From assembly GCA_938036925.1 (NCBI GenBank), contig CALHVU010000046.1, positions 1 to 53,169 on the forward strand: DNA of 53,169 bases, in the 5' to 3' direction. Position numbers and translations under genes: made by a program. Of the stretch, positions 41,492-49,865 are shown in pieces. Numbering within the stretch: the stretch's first letter is position 1; every line of letters begins with the position of its first letter. The notes below the pieces were generated by a model. The model was not told the origin of the DNA, searched no databases, and saw only the letters and a list, made by a program, of their open reading frames with translations. Source of the stretch: an uncultured Atopobium sp. Lineage in GTDB: Bacteria; Actinomycetota; Coriobacteriia; Coriobacteriales; Atopobiaceae.

Positions 41492-43747
41492 CTAAAGAGG
41501 ACGTCTTATTTTTGCTGCAAATACATGAGTGCATCCAATAAGCACTGATCCTGCCAGAGCAAGCAAAAGAGGAATTGCATACGCATTGTCTGCCGTACCC
41601 GGAAGATGGGGCTTAGAAGCTACGCGAATAGTCTGAGCTTTAGAGTGACTGTCGGTGTGCGATGCAACCTCTTCACCACTTTTTGAGACTGTTTCATAGG
41701 CAGTAACTTCTTTGCCCTCCAGTGAGGCGGTCCTTACAGAAAAAGGAACCGTGGCTTCTCCTGATGAGGTAGGAGCTTTGAAGTGGACAGTTCCGCGAGC
41801 AACAGGCTCTGCCGTACCTTTTTGGAGCTGCTTTGTTTCATAGAGTTCTCCAGTAATTTCGTACTCTTCCCCTGGAGCAAGCCCTTCGTATTTGATGTGG
41901 TCAACAAGATTGAGTACCTCGGTATATTCAGGATTTTTTGATCCCGCAGCATCTACAAGCATTGTTTGTAAAGAAATTCTTTCATCAATGAGCTCGGGCG
42001 CTTCTACAGTCTCTTCAGAAGTAAGAGTAACCGTTGGGTTCCATTCTTTGTTGAGAGAGAATCCTGCTGGAGCTATAACCTCTTTAAGTGAATAGGAACC
42101 AAAGGGAAGATCTTTAACCGCCGCCTCTCCAGATTCGTCTGTTTCTACTGTGATGACAACTTCGTGAGGGGCAATCCATTTTCCCTGATAGAAGATAGGT
42201 TGAGCAGAGCTATTAGTTAGCTCAATTTTGGCGCCCTTCAGACTTGGCATTTCATCTACTTCAGAATAACCATCAGATGAACTTAGAGAAGTGTGTCCGA
42301 TTTTCTTAACTCTAAGACCTCCCCTTATTACCTCATCTTTAAAGGTAAAGGAGTGCTCAGACGAGGAATTCTCTTTTCCACTAGAAAGATTCGTCCAGAT
42401 AAGATTGCCGTCTTGGTTTGATAGTTTCCAAGTTTGAAGCGAATTTTCCGGAAGCTTATAACCCTCAGGAGCTTGAATTTCTTCGATTTGGTAATACCCC
42501 AAAGGTAGCCAGGGTTTCTCGCCAAGAGTAAAGAGGTCATCTCCAGAAACCTTATGGTCTGCATCAAAAGAAACAAAACCTTGGGCATCTGTCGAGAAAA
42601 CCCATGTTCTTAGTGTTGTTTCAGCAGAGTCACTATAGGTCACTTTAAAAAGCGCGCCTTGAAGCGTTGCGTTTCCTTGGGGAGAAGCGCTTTGCTGCTC
42701 AGAACGAGCGTCTTCGTCGAGGCTAGTGCTGTGGTCAAAGTCTTGTTTTGAAATGCGTAGATTAAACTCTCCGATAGGAGTATCGGTAACTGTGAAAGTG
42801 CTCTCTTTCTGGTTTGTTATTTCTACAGCATAAACCGACGGGTCAAGAAGAAAACCTTTTGGAGCAGAGGTTTCCTTTACATACACCGTTCTAACTGGAA
42901 GCTCATTGAGTGTTGCAGAACCATATTTATCAAGAGTGAGACTGCAAAGAAGATTGGTACAACTCTCGTCGGAATATACTCCGTAGACAGCGCCTTCTAG
43001 GGAGTAGTACTCGTTATTGGAGGTGACATCAGGCAATAAGGAACTTTTGGTAATTTTGAGTGAGCCAGATTGCTGTCCAAAGAAAAACAGAACCTGTTTG
43101 TCTCCTGTGGGTACAAAGAGCTTGGCAACTCCGTTTTCTGGACTGCCGCCGTTGGTTTGAGCATAGTTCATGGCATCGGAATAGAACTGCTCAATAGGCT
43201 GATGAAGTTCTGTCTGAGGAACACTTACCGCAAGTGCATGGGCTTCACCACGCATAACAGCCCACAGTGTAAACTGCGTGATGGCTCGTGCCTTCCATCC
43301 TGTATATCCATACACATCCTTTTCTTGGGATGCAGTAGCTCCATGATAGATGATGTAATCAATGGCTCGAAGCTGTTCATTTGTATACGTTCCACCGCGA
43401 GCGCCGTTGGCTGAGGTGAGCTTTGTATAAGATTGCGGGTCAACCACACTTCCTGTTGCTCCTGGCCACGCGCCATAGTGGTTAAACTCATCTCCACAGT
43501 AGAGATAGGTACCATCGCTAGCAGTCCACATGGGAATTTGCTGTCCACCAGGAAAATCTTCTCTTTGTGCAACGGTAAATGAGGGTTCTTGTGCAAAAGC
43601 AAGCCTATGAGCAGGCTTTAGGAAAAAATGGCTGAGAAGAAGGGCTCCAAGTAACAGAGGGATAAACCAGAAGTGAAAGACAGAAGAAGGAGTTTGTCTT
43701 CGTGCAGCTGTTTCCTTCTTAGGTTTTGAGGATTTTGTGATAAACAT
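41492..43747 (-). CDS. Cell-wall-anchored adhesin with thioester domain, Cna-B and VaFE repeats
   Basis: 751 residues (ATG 43747, GGAGG five bases upstream). A signal segment (FHFWFIPLLLGALLLSHFF) is followed by a likely thioester domain with Cys84 (YLYCGDEF) and Gln158 in ITQFTLW, able to form a covalent Cys-Gln bond that attacks host surfaces. Three Cna-B-like domains follow (about 218-320, 335-480 and 490-600), with lysines and E-boxes such as YQIEEIQAPEGY and YSLKEVIAPAGF. A VaFE-type domain (about 610-705) ends before LPGTA (715-719), a hydrophobic span and KIRRPL. The sorting signal is LPGTA rather than LPxTG. No sortase is nearby. It is a stalk-like surface or pilus-tip protein. Confidence 0.88.
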   Translation of the reverse strand: MFITKSSKPKKETAARRQTPSSVFHFWFIPLLLGALLLSHFFLKPAHRLAFAQEPSFTVAQREDFPGGQQIPMWTASDGTYLYCGDEFNHYGAWPGATGSVVDPQSYTKLTSANGARGGTYTNEQLRAIDYIIYHGATASQEKDVYGYTGWKARAITQFTLWAVMRGEAHALAVSVPQTELHQPIEQFYSDAMNYAQTNGGSPENGVAKLFVPTGDKQVLFFFGQQSGSLKITKSSLLPDVTSNNEYYSLEGAVYGVYSDESCTNLLCSLTLDKYGSATLNELPVRTVYVKETSAPKGFLLDPSVYAVEITNQKESTFTVTDTPIGEFNLRISKQDFDHSTSLDEDARSEQQSASPQGNATLQGALFKVTYSDSAETTLRTWVFSTDAQGFVSFDADHKVSGDDLFTLGEKPWLPLGYYQIEEIQAPEGYKLPENSLQTWKLSNQDGNLIWTNLSSGKENSSSEHSFTFKDEVIRGGLRVKKIGHTSLSSSDGYSEVDEMPSLKGAKIELTNSSAQPIFYQGKWIAPHEVVITVETDESGEAAVKDLPFGSYSLKEVIAPAGFSLNKEWNPTVTLTSEETVEAPELIDERISLQTMLVDAAGSKNPEYTEVLNLVDHIKYEGLAPGEEYEITGELYETKQLQKGTAEPVARGTVHFKAPTSSGEATVPFSVRTASLEGKEVTAYETVSKSGEEVASHTDSHSKAQTIRVASKPHLPGTADNAYAIPLLLALAGSVLIGCTHVFAAKIRRPL

Positions 43748-43843
43748 GCGTGCCTCCAAACTGAAAAATCAGAGGTAGATTGCGTATATAGAGATAATTG
43801 GTAATGCATAAATGTGAGCTTTTGTTGCAACATATAGACAATT

Positions 43844-43874
43844 AGTGTTAACGTATTCAGTAATCAGTAACACT
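43844..43874. promoter_or_regulatory. Possible Fur/PerR-type operator between the adhesin and fur-family genes
   Basis: AGTGTTA (43844-43850) and TAACACT (43868-43874) form a 7-bp dyad. Between them lies TCAGTAATCAGTAA, a tandem 7-mer (43857-43870). The site is 20-50 bases before the regulator start and in the upstream region of the divergent adhesin gene, so one protein could control both. Confidence 0.45.
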
Positions 43875-43894
43875 TACTAATTAATGAGGTTATC

Positions 43895-44296
43895 GTGCGT
43901 TACAGCAAGCAACGTGAGGCAATTCGTACTTATATGGAAGGTCGCCATGACCATCCAACAGCAGATAGTGTGTATGCAGCAGTAAGAGAGGAGTTACCAA
44001 ACATCTCTCTTGGAACTGTTTACCGTAACCTTATGCAGCTTGTTGACGCAGGCGAGCTCCAGGTTGTTAATACCGGCGATAATATCTCTCGTTTTGATCC
44101 AACTACAACCGAGCATGCACACTTCCAATGTCATGAGTGTGGCCGTGTCTTTGATGTTGACGGACCAGTTCTGAGGGACCTTACCAGCCTCACCAAGGAT
44201 TCTTGCGGCGAGGTTGACTCTTACGCTCTGTGCTTTACGGGTATTTGTAACGAGTGCCTAGCTAAGAACCCAGCGCTCCATCACAGTGTTAACTAA
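43895..44296 (+). CDS. Fur/PerR-family metal-dependent regulator
   Basis: 133 residues. The winged helix includes RYSKQREAIRTYMEGRHDHPTADSVYAAVREELPNISLGTVYRNLMQLVDAGEL. The dimer domain has HAHFQCHECGRVFDV and a second pair CNEC, giving a four-cysteine structural zinc site. The N-terminal His near DHPTAD and the later metal-binding residues are consistent with PerR (peroxide sensing), though Fur is possible. The GTG start follows GAGG at 6 bases. It is divergent from the adhesin gene. Confidence 0.9.
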   Translation: MRYSKQREAIRTYMEGRHDHPTADSVYAAVREELPNISLGTVYRNLMQLVDAGELQVVNTGDNISRFDPTTTEHAHFQCHECGRVFDVDGPVLRDLTSLTKDSCGEVDSYALCFTGICNECLAKNPALHHSVN

Positions 44297-44324
44297 TGTG
44301 TTGCAACAAAACAGCTTTCTTTAG

Positions 44325-44348
44325 GACCGGTGCTTCACCGGTCTTTTT
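44325..44348 (+). terminator. Terminator of the fur-family gene
   Basis: GACCGGTG/CACCGGTC (44325-44332 with 44336-44343), loop CTT, followed by TTTTTC. A standard rho-independent terminator. Confidence 0.9.
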
Positions 44349-44350
44349 CT

Positions 44351-44695
44351 TTATGGGGGAGCCTCAGGTTTGCGAGAAAACCTGTCTGCTAGACGTGCCC
44401 GCAGACCCGCATGTCCTACAGAAGGGAAGCTACTTGGCATGACGGGGTCTCCGCCAAGCAGCTTTGCCCGAGGAAGGCGGAGTTGTCGGGTAGAGAGCAG
44501 GCGCCTATAAGAGATGGGATAGTGGTGTGCGGGGGTCTCTCGCCAGAAGTACTTTTGCATAGCGCTCCTTTCGTTGGAGAGCATGCTAAAGAGTGACTTT
44601 GCGCCTATTCTGACCAGCGCCTGTCCAGTTTCTGACGGAGAAAATTTGTGTAGGCGCATATTTGTTGTATATGCGCAGCTAGGTAGAAAACAACT
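44351..44695 (-). ncRNA. Candidate structured RNA of unknown family (or small unknown ORF)
   Basis: The stretch between the fur terminator and tRNA-Gly is more GC-rich than its surroundings and unusually foldable. Stems include 44365-44371/44378-44384, 44384-44388/44402-44406, 44427-44438/44453-44464 (11 of 12), 44449-44455/44476-44482 and 44654-44661/44669-44676. The third and fourth exclude each other. A possible minus-strand promoter is TTGATT-16-GATAAA, near 44700-44730. An ATG at 44560 with AAAGGAG before it opens a 69-residue Arg- and Pro-rich frame I do not recognise, which may be incidental. It does not match tmRNA, RNase P, 6S or SRP RNA as I know them. Strand is inferred from the promoter only. 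Confidence 0.35.
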
Positions 44696-44768
44696 CATCA
44701 AACTTTTATCTAGTTGCTAAGCAAGCAATCAAAAAGCAAAAAAATACTGTGATAAAATCTACACAATT

Positions 44769-44843
44769 GCGGGTATCGCCAAGTGGTAAGGCAATGGCTT
44801 CCCAAGCCATCATCCGCGGGTTCGAATCCCGTTGCCCGCTCCA
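44769..44843 (+). tRNA. tRNA-Gly(CCC)
   Basis: 75 bases including CCA. It starts GCGGGTATCGCCAAGTGGTA, has anticodon loop CTTCCCAAG giving CCC, and T-arm CGGGTTCGAATCCCG. An AT-rich TAAAAT (44753-44758) may be its -10 element. Confidence 0.97.
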
Positions 44844-44852
44844 AAGACATAC

Positions 44853-44875
44853 AAGAGCCCTTCGGGGTTCTTTTT
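44853..44875 (+). terminator. Terminator after tRNA-Gly
   Basis: An eight-pair stem AAGAGCCC/GGGTTCTT (44853-44860 with 44865-44872, one G-U) around the stable tetraloop TTCG, followed by Ts to 44875. Confidence 0.88.
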
Positions 44876-45009
44876 ATGGACAAGATTGAAATTTGGCGTT
44901 GTGAAGAAGGTTGTTCGGGTAGAAGTTGAGCGGAAATATTTTGGATATATCTTTGATAGAGCGTGCTTAAGTACTCGAATTACGCGGACTGATGGTTGAA
45001 GGGAACAAC

Positions 45010-46287
45010 ATGGCACAAATTCCTATGACAGATCAAGAGGTAAAGATTGCCCTTGATGCGCTGTCAGATCAGATTGATAAATACGCAGAGCTTCTTGTTA
45101 AGAAGGGATGCGCAATTTCTGAGGGAAGTCAGCTGGTAATTAATGCTTCGATTGAGATTGCTGATTTTGCCCGTAGGGTTCAGCGAGCAGCTTATGCGGC
45201 TGGCGCAGAATTTGTCACAGTTATTTGGGGCGATCAAGAGTCCTCAAGAATTATGTACGAAAACGTTGACCTAGCGAGTCTCTCTAAGACACCAAGCTGG
45301 AAGATTGAGCAGCTTAACTCCCTTGCAGAGCAGGGTGCAGCATTTTTGTTTCTCTCGTCTGATGATCCAAATGGTCTAAAGGGAATTGATCCAGAAAAGC
45401 CAGCTGCTGTTTCTCGCGCAAGAAACCTGGAGTGCGACGTCTTTAGAAATGGTATGGACTTTGGTAAAAACGTTTGGTGTATTGCTGGTGTTCCTGCAGC
45501 CGAATGGGCAAAGGTAATTTTCCCAGAGCTTTCTGAGGCTGAGGCAATCTACAGGCTTTGGATTGCAATTTTGGACGTTGCTCATGCAAGCGGAGAAGAT
45601 CCTCAGAGTGCTTGGGAGACCCACAATGCAACATTTGAGAAGACCAAGCGCTTCATGAATTCTCATCAGTTTGAAGAGCTTCGTTACGAGTCTTCAAATG
45701 GAACTAACCTGACTATCTGCATGAATCCAGGACATCTTTGGGAGGGCGGCGCTGGAAAGACTCAGGATGGAACGTTGTTCTTCCCTAACATTCCTACTGA
45801 GGAAGTCTTTACAACGCCAAACTATCGCAAGGTAAACGGCACTGTTCACTCTGCACTGCCTCTGATTCATGCCGGTCAGATTGTCAAAAACTTCTGGTTT
45901 ACCTTCAAAGACGGCGAGGTTGTTGACTACGGCGCTGAGCAGGGCAAAGACGTTCTGACTTCTATTGTTTCTCAAAAGGGAGGTAAGTACCTGGGAGAAT
46001 GTGCTCTTATCTCTAAGAACACGCCTATTCGCCAGAGCGGCATTCTGTTCTACGATACCCTGTATGACGAGAATGCTAGCTGCCATTTAGCACTTGGAAT
46101 GGGCTTCCCAGAGTGCCTGAAGGGCGGCCTTGAGATGAGCCCAGATGAGCTCTTGGCCCACGGTGTTAATCAGAGCACTACGCACGTTGATTTTATGATT
46201 GGTGCAGACGATTTGAACATTTGGGGAATTTCTGCCGATGGAAAAGAAACACCAATTTTCGTAAATGGACAATGGGCATGGGAGTAA
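45010..46287 (+). CDS. M29-family metallo-aminopeptidase (AmpS/PepS type)
   Basis: 425 residues (ATG 45010 with AAGGG upstream; an ATG at 44992 lacks a site). The protein follows the M29 layout: N-terminal domain with YAELLVKKGCAISEGSQLVINASIE, then the metal-binding C-terminal part, including GHLWEGGAGKTQDGTLFFPNIPTEEVFTTPNYRKVNGTVHSALPLIHAGQIV. The block FFPNIPTEEVFTTPN is diagnostic. Later ligands are in ALGMGFPECLKGG and STTHVDFMIG. It is a cytoplasmic enzyme removing N-terminal residues from peptides, consistent with an amino-acid- or peptide-using anaerobe. Confidence 0.94.
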   Translation: MAQIPMTDQEVKIALDALSDQIDKYAELLVKKGCAISEGSQLVINASIEIADFARRVQRAAYAAGAEFVTVIWGDQESSRIMYENVDLASLSKTPSWKIEQLNSLAEQGAAFLFLSSDDPNGLKGIDPEKPAAVSRARNLECDVFRNGMDFGKNVWCIAGVPAAEWAKVIFPELSEAEAIYRLWIAILDVAHASGEDPQSAWETHNATFEKTKRFMNSHQFEELRYESSNGTNLTICMNPGHLWEGGAGKTQDGTLFFPNIPTEEVFTTPNYRKVNGTVHSALPLIHAGQIVKNFWFTFKDGEVVDYGAEQGKDVLTSIVSQKGGKYLGECALISKNTPIRQSGILFYDTLYDENASCHLALGMGFPECLKGGLEMSPDELLAHGVNQSTTHVDFMIGADDLNIWGISADGKETPIFVNGQWAWE

Positions 46288-46335
46288 ACTGCTACACTAT
46301 CCTAGTTGCGTGGTAAAATTGCCACGCCCGATAAT

Positions 46336-46411
46336 GGGCCGTTAGCTCAGTTGGTAGAGCAGGGGACTTTTAATCCCAAGGTCTAGGGTTCGAACCCCTA
46401 ACGGCCCACCA
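46336..46411 (+). tRNA. tRNA-Lys(TTT)
   Basis: 76 bases with CCA. It starts GGGCCGTTAGCTCAGTTGGT, has anticodon loop ACTTTTAAT giving TTT, and a perfect acceptor stem. Confidence 0.97.
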
Positions 46412-46419
46412 GGTAATTC

Positions 46420-46458
46420 AAAGGTCGGGTACCATAGTGGTACCCGACCTTTTCCTTT
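46420..46458 (+). terminator. Terminator after tRNA-Lys
   Basis: A 15-bp stem (46420-46434 with 46438-46452) with a three-base loop, followed by a T-rich tail (TCCTTT). It sits in the purB leader. Confidence 0.85.
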
Positions 46459-46478
46459 AAGAGCAGAGGAGTCTCATC

Positions 46479-47825
46479 GTGGTAGATCGCTACACCGGCA
46501 AAGAAATGGGCCACATCTTTTCTTTGGAGAACAAGTACGCCGTTTGGCAGGAGATTGAAGTCCTTGCGTGCGAAGCACAGGCTGAGCTTGGTGTTATTGG
46601 CATTTCTCGCGAAGAGGCAGCTTGGATTCGTGAGTACGCTGCGTTTAATCGCGCTGAGGTAGACGAGATTGAGGCCGTTACCAACCACGACGTCATTGCC
46701 TTCCTGACCAATATGGGCTCCTACATCGATGCCAAGGTTCCAGAGGGTGAGCTTAAGCCAAGTCGCTGGGTTCACTACGGCATGACCTCAACGGACCTGG
46801 GCGACACCGCCCTTTGCTATCAGCTCACCCAGGCATGTGACCTGCTTATTGCTGCGGTTCGTCGCTGCGCTGCTATCTGCAAGCGTCGCGCATTTGAGGA
46901 GCGCGATACTCTGTGCGTTGGTCGTACTCACGGCATTCATGCTGAGCCTATGACCTTTGGCATGAAATTTGGTAGCTGGGCCTGGGAGTTTAAGCGCGAC
47001 CTTGACCGCTTGAAGGATGCCCGCAAAAACGTCGCCTATGGTGCTATTTCTGGTGCTGTTGGAACCTACTCTTCTATTGATCCTTTTGTAGAGGAGTATG
47101 TTTGCGAGAAACTCGGTCTTGTCCATGATCCACTTTCAACCCAGGTAATTTCTCGCGATCACCACGCGTACCTTGCTGGCGTTCTGGCAACCGTTGCCGC
47201 TACCTGCGAGCGTATTGCAACTGAGATGCGTGCGCTGCAGAAGACTGATACCCTCGAGGCTGAGGAACCATTCCGCAAGGGCCAGAAGGGCTCTTCCGCT
47301 ATGCCTCATAAGCGCAACCCTATTACTGCCGAGAAGATCTGTGGTTTGTCCCGCGTGGTTAAGGCAAACGCACAGGTTGCATTTGATAACGTTGCTCTTT
47401 GGCACGAGCGTGATATCAGCCACTCTTCCGCTGAGCGCGTGGCCCAGGCAGACAGCTTTATTGCTCTTGACCACATGCTGTCAAAGCTTGAGTTCCTGCT
47501 TGATGGCATGGTCCTGTATCCAGAGCAGATGATGGCCAACCTCAATAAGACCCGTGGCATGCTCTTCTCGTCAAAGGTTCTTCTTGCCCTGGTGAACACT
47601 GGTATTACTCGTGAAGAGGCATACAAGATTGTTCAGTCCAACGCTATGAAGGTCTGGGCAGATATTCAGCAGTGCAAGGAAGGACCATCCTACCAGGAGC
47701 TTCTTGAGGCAGATCCAGCCTGTACGCTGAGCCATGAGGAGCTTGAGAAAATCTTTGATCCTCGCGCATTCCTTAGCCGTTCAAACGTTTTGTTTGACCG
47801 TCTTGAGCATCTTGAATTGGACTAA
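46479..47825 (+). CDS. purB: Adenylosuccinate lyase
   Basis: 448 residues. It cleaves SAICAR and adenylosuccinate in purine synthesis, releasing fumarate. The superfamily signature GSSAMPHKRNPI is present, with MTSTDLGDTAL and GRTHGIHAEPMTFGMKFGSWAWEF carrying a catalytic His. The GTG start has GAGGAG seven bases before it. purC, its partner one step earlier in the pathway, is 3.6 kb downstream on the same strand. Confidence 0.96.
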   Translation: MVDRYTGKEMGHIFSLENKYAVWQEIEVLACEAQAELGVIGISREEAAWIREYAAFNRAEVDEIEAVTNHDVIAFLTNMGSYIDAKVPEGELKPSRWVHYGMTSTDLGDTALCYQLTQACDLLIAAVRRCAAICKRRAFEERDTLCVGRTHGIHAEPMTFGMKFGSWAWEFKRDLDRLKDARKNVAYGAISGAVGTYSSIDPFVEEYVCEKLGLVHDPLSTQVISRDHHAYLAGVLATVAATCERIATEMRALQKTDTLEAEEPFRKGQKGSSAMPHKRNPITAEKICGLSRVVKANAQVAFDNVALWHERDISHSSAERVAQADSFIALDHMLSKLEFLLDGMVLYPEQMMANLNKTRGMLFSSKVLLALVNTGITREEAYKIVQSNAMKVWADIQQCKEGPSYQELLEADPACTLSHEELEKIFDPRAFLSRSNVLFDRLEHLELD

Positions 47826-47828
47826 ATC

Positions 47829-49040
47829 GTGTCACTGTTTGGGAACATTTCTCGTCGAAACTTCTTTAAGACGGGAGCGGCTGGTGTCGTAGTTGCGGGT
47901 GCAATTAGCATCGCGGCTGGCTGTTCTCATCAAGAAGGTTCGGGAGATGCAGGAAAACCGCTGGTATTGGACGAGTCTTCTGGCACAAATGTGCTGGACT
48001 CTTATAGCTCGACGGAGTATTCTGCCCAACCTAGCCAGACCTGGACTCTTCCTCTGGGAAGCGTGCTGCATCCAGCCGATGGAAATTGGATTCCCGTCAC
48101 TACGGCCGGCGCATCTGCTACGCCAATGGTAAAGGGCTCTGCTCTTTCGCTGACGTCAGGCCAGGTTGTTGACGTTGTTCCTACGGCTCAGATGAACAAT
48201 ACCACCGCCGTTATTTACGACGTTCGCTGCTCTGACTCTGTGTATGCATGGGTTGAGGTGGACACCACAACCTTTGACTGGGAGCTTCTTGCCGCACCAT
48301 TTTCTGACGGTAAGCTTACTGGAGATGCAAAGGTCCTCTACAAGGCCGATAAAAACTGGGATCCGGCTCCGTTTGCCTGCGGAGACGATAAGGTGGTTTG
48401 GCTCGTCCAACCAGCTTCTTCTGGCGAGAAAACCCGTGAATCTTCGCACTGCTACGTGTGGCGTGTGGGGGATTCTGAGGGAACGGACGCCGTTGAATCT
48501 CCAGGTAGATTTGCCACTGCACCATCTATCTCTAAGGGCGTAGTTACCCTTACTCCTCGAGTTCGCGCCTCCGAAGGAACCTACTATGGCGTTACAGCAT
48601 ACCTGCTGGGAGACAACCTTAAAACCAAGGTTGACCAGCTTGTTATGCCTCAATCCGTCAAGCCTTTTGCAGCAAGTCGCGTAGACGATAAGTTCATTGT
48701 GTCGGTTGAAGCAAGTTATGACTCGGGCGGTCTGTTGGGCAAGATGGGAACATACATCCTGCCTGCTTCAGGCGAAAACCCTTACGTCATAGAGCGTGAA
48801 CCTTATGCAATATCGGCAGGTAAAGGTAGCCTTTACATAGTTAAGAGCCGCGCCTCTTACGTGCTTGTTGATCCGCAAAATCAAACGGCAAACTGGCTCT
48901 ATTCAATGGATAGAAGCGTTGATTACGGAGAGTTTCCTGCTCGAGAAGGCAACTGTGATTCTTTTGTAACCTACTCAACTGTTAAGGATCCTACCAGCGG
49001 ATATCCGGCTTCCGTGACAGTTCGTGTTTTTTCTTTGTAG
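47829..49040 (+). CDS. Tat-exported lipoprotein of unknown function
   Basis: 403 residues. The N-terminus carries the twin-arginine motif SRRNFFKTGAAG (Arg9-Arg10), an alanine-rich hydrophobic stretch and a lipobox-like AAGC ending at Cys32, so the folded protein is probably lipid-anchored outside. The remainder has repeated hydrophobic-strand patterns with conserved Trp/Tyr-Val phrases (VYAWVEVDTTTFDWELLAAPF, DKVVWLVQPASSGEKTR), suggesting a beta-propeller. It starts with GTG 3 bases after purB, so is probably co-transcribed. Followed by a two-component system, it might be a sensed or sensing partner, which is inference. Confidence 0.75.
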   Translation: MSLFGNISRRNFFKTGAAGVVVAGAISIAAGCSHQEGSGDAGKPLVLDESSGTNVLDSYSSTEYSAQPSQTWTLPLGSVLHPADGNWIPVTTAGASATPMVKGSALSLTSGQVVDVVPTAQMNNTTAVIYDVRCSDSVYAWVEVDTTTFDWELLAAPFSDGKLTGDAKVLYKADKNWDPAPFACGDDKVVWLVQPASSGEKTRESSHCYVWRVGDSEGTDAVESPGRFATAPSISKGVVTLTPRVRASEGTYYGVTAYLLGDNLKTKVDQLVMPQSVKPFAASRVDDKFIVSVEASYDSGGLLGKMGTYILPASGENPYVIEREPYAISAGKGSLYIVKSRASYVLVDPQNQTANWLYSMDRSVDYGEFPAREGNCDSFVTYSTVKDPTSGYPASVTVRVFSL

Positions 49041-49079
49041 ATTATTTGTAGGTATAGAGATAGAATGAATACAAATAAT
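49041..49079. promoter_or_regulatory. 10-bp inverted repeat before the response-regulator gene
   Basis: ATTATTTGTA (49041-49050) and TACAAATAAT (49070-49079) are perfect complements 19 bases apart and lie about 60-100 bases before the response-regulator start. The wide spacing and lack of a T-run favour an operator over a terminator. Confidence 0.5.
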
Positions 49080-49140
49080 TAATGAATAATCGTAATGTGC
49101 CATACGCACATACATGCAGGGCAAAAGAAAAGGGGAGACA

Positions 49141-49854
49141 ATGGCTTCCGACGAGAAGAAAATTCTGATTGTCGAAGATGAGAAAGTCATCCGTGACGCC
49201 GTCTCAGCATATCTTGAGCGCGAAAATTACGTTGTTAAGGGCGTTGGCGACGGTCAAAGTGCAGTTGAAGAGTTTGAAAAGCACGCATTTGACCTGGTGA
49301 TTCTCGATCTTATGCTCCCAAAACTTTCTGGAGAGCGCGTTTGCCGTGCAATTAGAGATACCTCTAACGTGCCTATCATTATGCTTACCGCAAAAGGTGA
49401 GGTGGAAGACAGAATTATTGGTCTTGAGCTTGGTGCTGATGACTATCTTGTTAAGCCTTTCTCGCCACGTGAGCTGGTGGCACGCGTCCGCGCGTTGTTC
49501 CGTCGCACGTATTCTGAGCCAGACACTGCTGTTGACGTGCTTGATTACGGCACTCTTACCATTGATATTTCTGGTCACAAGATTCTCATTAACAACGAGG
49601 AAGTTGACCTTACCGCTTCAGAGTTTAAGCTGCTCACCACCCTTGCTCGCTATCCTGGCCGCGTGTACACACGTATGGAGCTTGTCGAGAAGGTCCTGGG
49701 TTATGACTTTGAGGGCTATGAGCGTACTATTGATTCGCACGTCAAGAATTTGCGCGCAAAGCTTGGCGACGACCCTCGTAATCCTCGCTGGTTGTTCACC
49801 GTTCACGGTGTTGGCTATCGCTTTGAGGCTGGCAACGCTAGCCACGAGTCCTAA
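49141..49854 (+). CDS. OmpR-family response regulator
   Basis: 237 residues. The receiver domain has the acidic pair EDEK, the phospho-acceptor Asp in LVILDLMLP, and Lys in YLVKPFSP. The C-terminal winged helix ends RTIDSHVKNLRAKLGDDPRNPRWLFTVHGVGYRFEAG, diagnostic of the OmpR/PhoB class. The ATG at 49141 follows GGGGAGACA; an upstream in-frame ATG at 49114 lacks a site. It is followed after 11 bases by its kinase. Confidence 0.95.
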   Translation: MASDEKKILIVEDEKVIRDAVSAYLERENYVVKGVGDGQSAVEEFEKHAFDLVILDLMLPKLSGERVCRAIRDTSNVPIIMLTAKGEVEDRIIGLELGADDYLVKPFSPRELVARVRALFRRTYSEPDTAVDVLDYGTLTIDISGHKILINNEEVDLTASEFKLLTTLARYPGRVYTRMELVEKVLGYDFEGYERTIDSHVKNLRAKLGDDPRNPRWLFTVHGVGYRFEAGNASHES

Positions 49855-49865
49855 GCTCTAGAGTT

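Noticed and set aside
44351..44700. RNase P RNA, tmRNA, 6S or SRP RNA
   Set aside because: GAGGAAGG and ACAGAAGG pieces recall RNase P, but the order is wrong and the flanking conserved bases are missing; tmRNA, 6S and SRP core motifs are also absent.
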